NCBI GenBank assembly: GCA_002323535.1
Contig: DCQT01000070.1
Coordinates: 1-10,153 of the forward strand
DNA from: Bacteriovoracaceae bacterium UBA1511
Lineage (GTDB): Bacteria > Bdellovibrionota > Bacteriovoracia > Bacteriovoracales > Bacteriovoracaceae
Direction: 5' to 3'
Length of the DNA: 10,153 nt
The position numbers were made by a program, and so were the translations under genes. A model generated the notes under the pieces. The model ran no database searches, was not told where the DNA came from, and saw only the letters and a program-made list of their open reading frames with translations. How positions within the stretch are numbered: the first letter of the stretch is position 1; the number at the start of each line of letters is the position of its first letter. This document shows, piece by piece, positions 5,565-10,153 of this stretch.

Positions 5565-6647
5565 CTAGAAGTTTTTTGGAAGACCTTTACAAATATTATT
5601 TCCAATTATTCCACCAATACGATTTATTTTTTCCTCTTGAGGGTCACTTCCAATCAGTAAATGAATTAACTTTTTTCTTTTCATGGATCTCATATCTAAT
5701 ATTCGACCACCAAAGCTCTCGATTCGTCCCACTAAATTTGCTTTTATTCCACCTTCAACACAGCCAAGAAGCATCACACCAAAAAGATGATACCAAGAGC
5801 CAAAAACATCTTCAGGCTTTTCACCTGGACAAAAATTTGTAATTGAAGAAAGTGATGCAGTCGCTTTTAGCTTCTCTCGATTTTTATCCTTCCAAAATTC
5901 GGAAAGAACATTTTCAATCGACAATAGTGCTTTATAGACATCGCCGCCAGAGAGTTCCAGGGAGTGTTTAAATAAATCTTTCGGTGTAATACTTGAAAAT
6001 GATTGATCTTCAATCCACTTGCGTAACTCATTGTCATTTGGGGTCATCATAAACCTGTTAGTGACTCCCATCGCCAGTGCGGTTAATAACTTTGTGTTAA
6101 ATCTTTTTGCCGGCATTCGCGTGGCATTTGACCACTGGTGGGGGGAACTTAAAAATACACCTTTTGAGTGTTTCCTTTCATAGCTCTCTATTACCTCTTT
6201 CAAGTCACTAGTTAGTTGATCTTTTTTGATAAATGATTTTCTGATTGCTTTATCTGTTTTGCATTTAAGATTAGAAATTCTATCCAGAGATAGCTCGTCT
6301 CGACATTGATTAAGCTTATCAACTTGCTCATCAACTAGGTACTCTCTTTCATCAAGGTAAACAGCGGAATAGCTTGGGCAAGATTTTTTTATCTCTGCGA
6401 TTTGTTGATCTTCAATGGTTAAATAATCATTGCTTTTTCTTAAGTGATCAATGAGACTTTTTGCATTATCCCTCACTAAATTTTTTAGGATAAGATCTTC
6501 TTTCTTATTTTCAACGGTGTAGTTTTTTTGCCTAAAAAAATACCCAAACATTGGGTTCTTGTAGCATTTTTCAAATTCCGAAGAATTTGCCAAACAACTA
6601 AAGCTTATCGTGAATGAAAGAATTAGAGCTTGTGTTTTTTTGTGCAT
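5565..6647 (-). CDS. Secreted protein of unknown function with GSWYHLFG motif
   Basis: I cannot assign this 360-residue protein a function. It begins with a signal peptide (about 1-20, SFSCLA-NSS; the Cys at 18 is not in a good lipobox), so it is exported to the periplasm or beyond. The mature chain is mostly charged and helix-like, with seven cysteines at 28, 90, 115, 129, 273, 296 and 353. Notable stretches are YFFRQKNY (36-43), SSPHQWSNATRMPAKRFN (167-184), a long helical region to about 262, and DVFGSWYHLFGVMLLGC (280-296). I associate secreted proteins with a GSWYHLFG-type motif with Bdellovibrio-like bacteria, but that is recollection, not a search. It starts at the A of a TAATG overlap with the upstream secreted-protein gene, so the two are translated from one message and probably act together. 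Its 3' end faces tonB with 3 bp between stops. Confidence 0.85.
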   Translation of the reverse strand: MHKKTQALILSFTISFSCLANSSEFEKCYKNPMFGYFFRQKNYTVENKKEDLILKNLVRDNAKSLIDHLRKSNDYLTIEDQQIAEIKKSCPSYSAVYLDEREYLVDEQVDKLNQCRDELSLDRISNLKCKTDKAIRKSFIKKDQLTSDLKEVIESYERKHSKGVFLSSPHQWSNATRMPAKRFNTKLLTALAMGVTNRFMMTPNDNELRKWIEDQSFSSITPKDLFKHSLELSGGDVYKALLSIENVLSEFWKDKNREKLKATASLSSITNFCPGEKPEDVFGSWYHLFGVMLLGCVEGGIKANLVGRIESFGGRILDMRSMKRKKLIHLLIGSDPQEEKINRIGGIIGNNICKGLPKNF

Positions 6648-7258
6648 TAGTTCGCTCTCTCCGATATGTATACTGAGACATCCTTTACTTGCCCTTGTAC
6701 TTTCGTTTGAATAAACGATAAAGCATTTCCGAGTGTTAGCTTTTGAAGTTTTTGAAGGCTTGATTTTTTCAGGTATATCGTTGAATTAATTTCTATATTG
6801 TTTTTTAACTGGGTCAAATATGTATCACTTTTAATAAATACGTGACTGTAGTTTGAGTTTTTTAAGTGCAAGGTATTACTCGATGGTATATTGATCTCAG
6901 AGTCAAATTTAATGACGAATCCAAATACATTTCTTTCTGCTGAGAATTCACTTTTAGATAGTTGGGTTAATTTTGTTTTTTTACCAATTCCTAGGCTTAA
7001 AAGTCTTTTGTCTTTAGCCAGTAATTGAAAATTTAATTCATTTTTAATAGGGATATTTTTTTTAACACTAATTTTTATGACATCTTCTTCTTTTGACCTT
7101 ATTTTTTCTGTTGCGGCGAGTGTTTCAGTTATCATCATTAACTCATCATTTAAAAGAATGATCGGTGTGGAGTCAATTTGGTTACCAGGGCATTCCCCAG
7201 CAGTGACTTCTGCTTGAATCAAAAAGCTAAATAATATTGTCAGTAATAAAGTTTTCAC
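6647..7258 (-). CDS. Small secreted protein of unknown function
   Basis: The 203-residue product has a clear signal peptide (about 1-20, cleavage near VTA-GE) followed by a chain rich in short alternating hydrophobic and polar segments (VIKISVKKNIP at 60-70, FGFVIKFDSEINIP at 112-125, IEINSTIYLKKSS at 155-167), which suggests mainly beta structure. There is one mature cysteine (Cys23) and no motif I recognise, so I propose no enzymatic function. The start is well supported by AAGGAA 5 bases before the ATG. It precedes the 360-residue secreted protein with a one-base TAATG overlap, so the pair forms one transcription unit. It starts 110 bp downstream of the helicase stop and may have its own promoter in that gap. 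Partnership with the larger protein, for example as a periplasmic complex, is inference from the coupling. Confidence 0.83.
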   Translation of the reverse strand: MKTLLLTILFSFLIQAEVTAGECPGNQIDSTPIILLNDELMMITETLAATEKIRSKEEDVIKISVKKNIPIKNELNFQLLAKDKRLLSLGIGKKTKLTQLSKSEFSAERNVFGFVIKFDSEINIPSSNTLHLKNSNYSHVFIKSDTYLTQLKNNIEINSTIYLKKSSLQKLQKLTLGNALSFIQTKVQGQVKDVSVYISERAN

Positions 7259-7368
7259 ATAATTTCCTTAGTTAAGGCAATGTTTGCAATGAAAATGCCA
7301 TACTGATTCTTAATAAAATTAATAACTTAATGTCTAAATTGTTTGATTTTTTGACAGGATGGAGAGCC

Positions 7369-9423
7369 TTATTCAAGCCCATCCATTAGGTTTGAAAAGA
7401 AGTCTTTCTTATAATTTTCTGCTTGCTCAGGAGTGAGGTGCCCAAACGTGGTTCTATCTTGCTCGATAAAACTGCCTTCAGGAAGATCTAAAAGAAAGCG
7501 GCTTTTAAAACGAGCAATATTTTTTCCATAAATCTTTCGCTCTTTGCAGTAGGTCATAATAAGCTGTTCCTTAGCGCGAGTGATCCCAACGTAAGCAAGT
7601 CTTAGCTCCTCACTGATACCGTTTTCTTGAATTGATTTTTTATGAGGAAGTGTCTCTTCTTCAACGCCGAGAAGATAAACCTTTTCAAATTCAAGGCCTT
7701 TAGATGAATGAAGTGTCATGAGGGTGACCTCATTTTTACGGATATCCTCATCTTCATCTTCGTCTTCTTTTTGGTCTTGCGAGTCTTGAAGCATTAATTT
7801 TTCAACAAATGATTTAAGCGCCGTTTTTTGAGAAACATATTGTTGAAACCTCTCCGCACTCGCAATGAGTGCTTCGACGTCATTTTTTTTCACGTCTGCT
7901 AATTTAAGATTGTCATCATATTGCTTATCGATAAATTTCAAGTAATTGATTGAATCAACTAACTTTAAAAGTCCTGCTTTTAAGCTATTCTCTTCAAAAA
8001 ATGTTCTCAACTCAATGATAAGCCCCGTAAATTCTTTTATGTGTTTTTCTTGCTTGTCTGCTAGCTGAGGGTTACTAGACATTGCGGAAAATAATGTAGG
8101 GCGATCTTCGTTTGAATACGTTTCAAGATGCTGCTGAAATTTTTCAAGGGTTCTATTTCCAATACCTCGATTCGGGACATTTAGAATTCTTCGAAGAGAG
8201 ATCTCATCTCCCGTATTTAACACAACACTTAGATAAGCAAGAAGGTCTTTAATTTCTTTTTTATCGTAAAATTTTTGTCCCCCAAGAAATGAGTAAGGAA
8301 CATCACTCATACGGAGCTGCTCTTCAATCGCCGGAGCCTGAGTTTTTGATCTGATAAGAATGGCAATGTCCCCAAGATGGCCGCCATTTGATTGGTGCTG
8401 AACAATTTCTTCAACAATAATTTCAGACTCATGGTCGGTGTTACCCATGGCCCATAAAAGGGGAGTGATAGAACTTGGGGTTTCACTAAAAAGATTTTTT
8501 TCTTTTCGCTCCGTATTTTTTGAAATGACAGAGTTGGCCAGACTAATGATAGGGGCCGTGGAGCGATAGTTTTGCTCTAGCTTTACAACCTTAGCGCCGG
8601 GAAATTGTTTTTCAAAATTTAATATATTTCTCACGTCAGCACCGCGAAAGGCATAGATACTCTGATCATCGTCGCCAACAACGCAAATATTATTATGAGA
8701 TTTTGTGAGTGCGGTTACAATTTCAAACTGAAGAGCATTCGTGTCTTGGTACTCATCAATCATGATGTATTTATATTTCTCAGAAAATTCTTCTTTTAAT
8801 TCAGGGTGCTCTCGAAATAATCTGACTGTTAAAAAAAGAATATCATCAAAGTCAATGGCATTATAAAATTTAAGTTTGTCTTGGTAGTAGTTGTAGCAAT
8901 ACTCTATGACAATATCGTAAGGGGAGTCCGGGTCAAAATGTGCTGTTTCTGGAAACTCTTTAGCACTGATTCCGTTATTTTTTAAAAAGCTAATTTTTGA
9001 GTGAATTATTTTTTTGTCATATCCTTCTTTATCAGAGCGATAATTTTTAAGTGCTTCTCTAATGATCGCTAAAGCGTCATTGGTGTCGTAAATAGAGAAG
9101 TTTTTTAAATAGCCAAGGTAGTCAATTTTTTGGCGTAAAATTTTAACGGCCAGGCTGTGAAAAGTTGTTAAGGTAATGCCGCGAGCTCGCCTTTTTGTTA
9201 AAAGGCCAAATACTCGGTCTTTCATTTCCTTGGCGGCTTTATTGGTGAAGCTAACACCCAAGATTTCTTTTGGAGGGATACCTAGGTTACTAATCATGTG
9301 AGCGATTCTGTAAGTGACAGTTCTTGTTTTTCCACTACCTGCTCCGGCCAATATTAACACTGGACCTTCAACGGCTTCAGCCGCTGTTCGCTGGGGAGAA
9401 TTTAAACCTGAGAGAAAAAACAT
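7369..9423 (-). CDS. UvrD/Rep/PcrA-family superfamily 1A DNA helicase, Rep-like
   Basis: This 684-residue ATP-driven 3'-5' DNA helicase carries all SF1A motifs in order: Q motif LNSPQRTAAE (7-16), Walker A AGAGSGKT (26-33), Ia SFTNKAAKEMKDR (58-70), TTFHSLA (86-92), II DEYQDT (223-228), III GDDDQSIYAFRGAD (250-263), IV EQNYRS (283-288), V TLMTLHSSKGLEFE (567-580) and VI AYVGITRAKEQL (610-621). DEYQDT, the short C-terminus ending soon after SRFLLDLP (641-648), and the overall length match Rep (673 residues) better than PcrA or UvrD, which carry a further C-terminal segment ending in a Tudor-like fold. A Rep-like role in helping forks past obstacles is therefore likely but not certain. An acidic run, EDEDEDED (553-560), sits just before motif V. 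The ATG has GGAG 8 bases upstream. It is divergent from the fumarase gene, with 136 bp between the starts. Confidence 0.95.
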   Translation of the reverse strand: MFFLSGLNSPQRTAAEAVEGPVLILAGAGSGKTRTVTYRIAHMISNLGIPPKEILGVSFTNKAAKEMKDRVFGLLTKRRARGITLTTFHSLAVKILRQKIDYLGYLKNFSIYDTNDALAIIREALKNYRSDKEGYDKKIIHSKISFLKNNGISAKEFPETAHFDPDSPYDIVIEYCYNYYQDKLKFYNAIDFDDILFLTVRLFREHPELKEEFSEKYKYIMIDEYQDTNALQFEIVTALTKSHNNICVVGDDDQSIYAFRGADVRNILNFEKQFPGAKVVKLEQNYRSTAPIISLANSVISKNTERKEKNLFSETPSSITPLLWAMGNTDHESEIIVEEIVQHQSNGGHLGDIAILIRSKTQAPAIEEQLRMSDVPYSFLGGQKFYDKKEIKDLLAYLSVVLNTGDEISLRRILNVPNRGIGNRTLEKFQQHLETYSNEDRPTLFSAMSSNPQLADKQEKHIKEFTGLIIELRTFFEENSLKAGLLKLVDSINYLKFIDKQYDDNLKLADVKKNDVEALIASAERFQQYVSQKTALKSFVEKLMLQDSQDQKEDEDEDEDIRKNEVTLMTLHSSKGLEFEKVYLLGVEEETLPHKKSIQENGISEELRLAYVGITRAKEQLIMTYCKERKIYGKNIARFKSRFLLDLPEGSFIEQDRTTFGHLTPEQAENYKKDFFSNLMDGLE

Positions 9424-9559
9424 CTATGCTCCAAATCAATCACCTACAATGCCTAAATTCTTTCTTAATTTCCAGTACAAATTTCTAGAAAAACCGTCCT
9501 CACTTAGTTAAATTAGGTGTTCGTTTAATCAGACATTTACAGTATATCGGGAGCGGCAA
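9424..9559. promoter_or_regulatory. Divergent intergenic region, helicase / fumarase
   Basis: This 136-bp gap must hold start signals for both the helicase (minus) and the fumarase (plus). It contains a 10-bp palindrome, TTTCTAGAAA, at 9482-9491 and the two ribosome-binding sites (GGAG before 9423 on the minus strand, GGGAG at 9549-9553 on the plus strand). I see no promoter with both a good -35 and a good -10 box at proper spacing on either strand, and no terminator or riboswitch. Confidence 0.4.
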
Positions 9560-10153
9560 ATGGCCCTATCAAAAGATGAAAAAAAGAATCTTTATGACTC
9601 AATGCTAGAATTAATTCGCGTGACCTCTACGCAGATTCCTGCTGATGTGCAAAAAGAAGTACTTAAAGCGCTAAAAAGAGAAAAAAAGAATACTACAGCA
9701 AAATACGCAATGGAGATCATTGATAAAAATATTGAATTGGCCAGATCAAAATCTCAACCTCTCTGCCAAGATACAGGGACGGTAGTAGTTTATGTTGATC
9801 ATCCCGTAGGATTTAATCAGGGTGAGTTTATAAAGATTTATGAAAAAGCGGTTGTTGACGCCACAAAAAAAGGCTTTTTGAGACAAAATTCGGTAGATAC
9901 GCTGACAGGGAAAAATGATTCGATGAACCTCGGCCCTGGCCATCCATCCATCCACTTTCATGAGCACAAGAAAAAAACGATCTCTGTTCGAATGATGCTA
10001 AAGGGGGGAGGGTGTGAAAATGTTGGTGCGCAATACTCTCTTCCAAATGTGGCCCTTGAAGCGGGACGAGACCTTGATGGGGTAAGAAAAGTTATTTTAG
10101 ATGCCGTGGTTAAGGCTCAAGGAAAAGGCTGTGGCCCAGGCGTCCTTGGAGTG
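9560..10153 (+). CDS. Class I fumarate hydratase (4Fe-4S), N-terminal 198 codons
   Basis: The gene is open at the right window edge, so only its first 198 codons are present. The product interconverts fumarate and malate in the citric acid cycle using a 4Fe-4S cluster. Visible landmarks are PLCQDTGTVVVYVD (67-80) with cluster ligand Cys69, LGPGHPSIHFHEH (124-136), KGGGCENVGAQYSLP (148-162) and GKGCGPGVLGV (188-198) with a second probable ligand, Cys191. The third ligand lies beyond the window. The GGGCEN form occurs in fumarases and in the related L(+)-tartrate dehydratases, where many fumarases have GGGSEN, so a related dehydratase remains possible. It is not certain whether the complete gene is a fused FumA-type enzyme or a separate alpha subunit, because the C-terminal half is missing. 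The start is ATG 9560 with GGGAG 6 bases upstream. It is divergent from the helicase gene. Confidence 0.92.
   Translation, partial: MALSKDEKKNLYDSMLELIRVTSTQIPADVQKEVLKALKREKKNTTAKYAMEIIDKNIELARSKSQPLCQDTGTVVVYVDHPVGFNQGEFIKIYEKAVVDATKKGFLRQNSVDTLTGKNDSMNLGPGHPSIHFHEHKKKTISVRMMLKGGGCENVGAQYSLPNVALEAGRDLDGVRKVILDAVVKAQGKGCGPGVLGV

Noticed and set aside
5563..5576. TTCTAGAA followed by GTTTTTT as an intrinsic terminator for tonB
   Set aside because: The palindrome has no loop and only A-T-rich pairing, so it cannot form a stable terminator stem.
6587..6604. Lipoprotein signal (Cys18) in the 360-residue secreted protein
   Set aside because: The residues before the Cys (S-F-S) do not fit a lipobox, and a signal peptidase I site at CLA-NS fits better.
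7351..7356. Perfect TTGACA -35 box on the plus strand just downstream of the helicase stop
   Set aside because: It points back into the helicase gene in antisense, and no TATAAT-like box follows at 16-18 bases; no plus-strand gene lies downstream.
9746..10046. Minus-strand open frames of 72 and 73 codons near the right edge
   Set aside because: They are antisense to the fumarase gene, whose conserved motifs run through this stretch on the plus strand.

Overview
The window is AT-rich Gram-negative DNA with 11 protein-coding genes, two of them cut by the window edges. It has no RNA gene, insertion sequence, prophage or CRISPR array that I can recognise. A TonB-dependent receptor, a TonB protein and several signal-peptide-bearing proteins show that the cell has an outer membrane. 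The low GC, the secreted proteins of unknown function and one GSWYHLFG-type motif that I associate with Bdellovibrio-like bacteria suggest a member of the Bdellovibrionota, possibly a marine Bacteriovorax/Halobacteriovorax relative. That placement is inference.

Positions 1-3253, all on the minus strand, form a light and peroxide defence block. In transcription order it holds a class I DNA photolyase (phrB), a 119-bp gap, a periplasmic thioredoxin-type glutathione peroxidase, a protein that looks like a metallo-beta-lactamase fold without its metal ligands, a four-helix membrane protein, and the first 35 codons of a photolyase-related flavoprotein of the iron-sulfur (6-4) photolyase type. The last four genes are spaced at 24 bp, a 4-bp overlap and 0 bp, so they are very likely one operon.

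Positions 3254-3420 are a divergent promoter region. It carries a good minus-strand promoter candidate for phrB and a perfect 7-bp inverted repeat (7-bp spacer) lying inside that promoter. Positions 3421-5561 on the plus strand hold a small TonB-dependent outer-membrane receptor followed, with a 4-bp overlap, by a short TonB-like energy transducer. This is a receptor with its own private TonB.

Positions 5565-7258 on the minus strand hold two secreted proteins of unknown function, joined by a TAATG stop/start overlap and lying 110 bp downstream of a Rep-like UvrD-family DNA helicase (7369-9423). The window ends with the first 198 codons of a class I (iron-sulfur) fumarate hydratase on the plus strand, divergent from the helicase.

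No gap between genes exceeds 170 bp. The parts I cannot assign to known systems are the degenerate metallo-beta-lactamase/membrane-protein pair inside the photolyase operon and the coupled secreted pair at 5565-7258.
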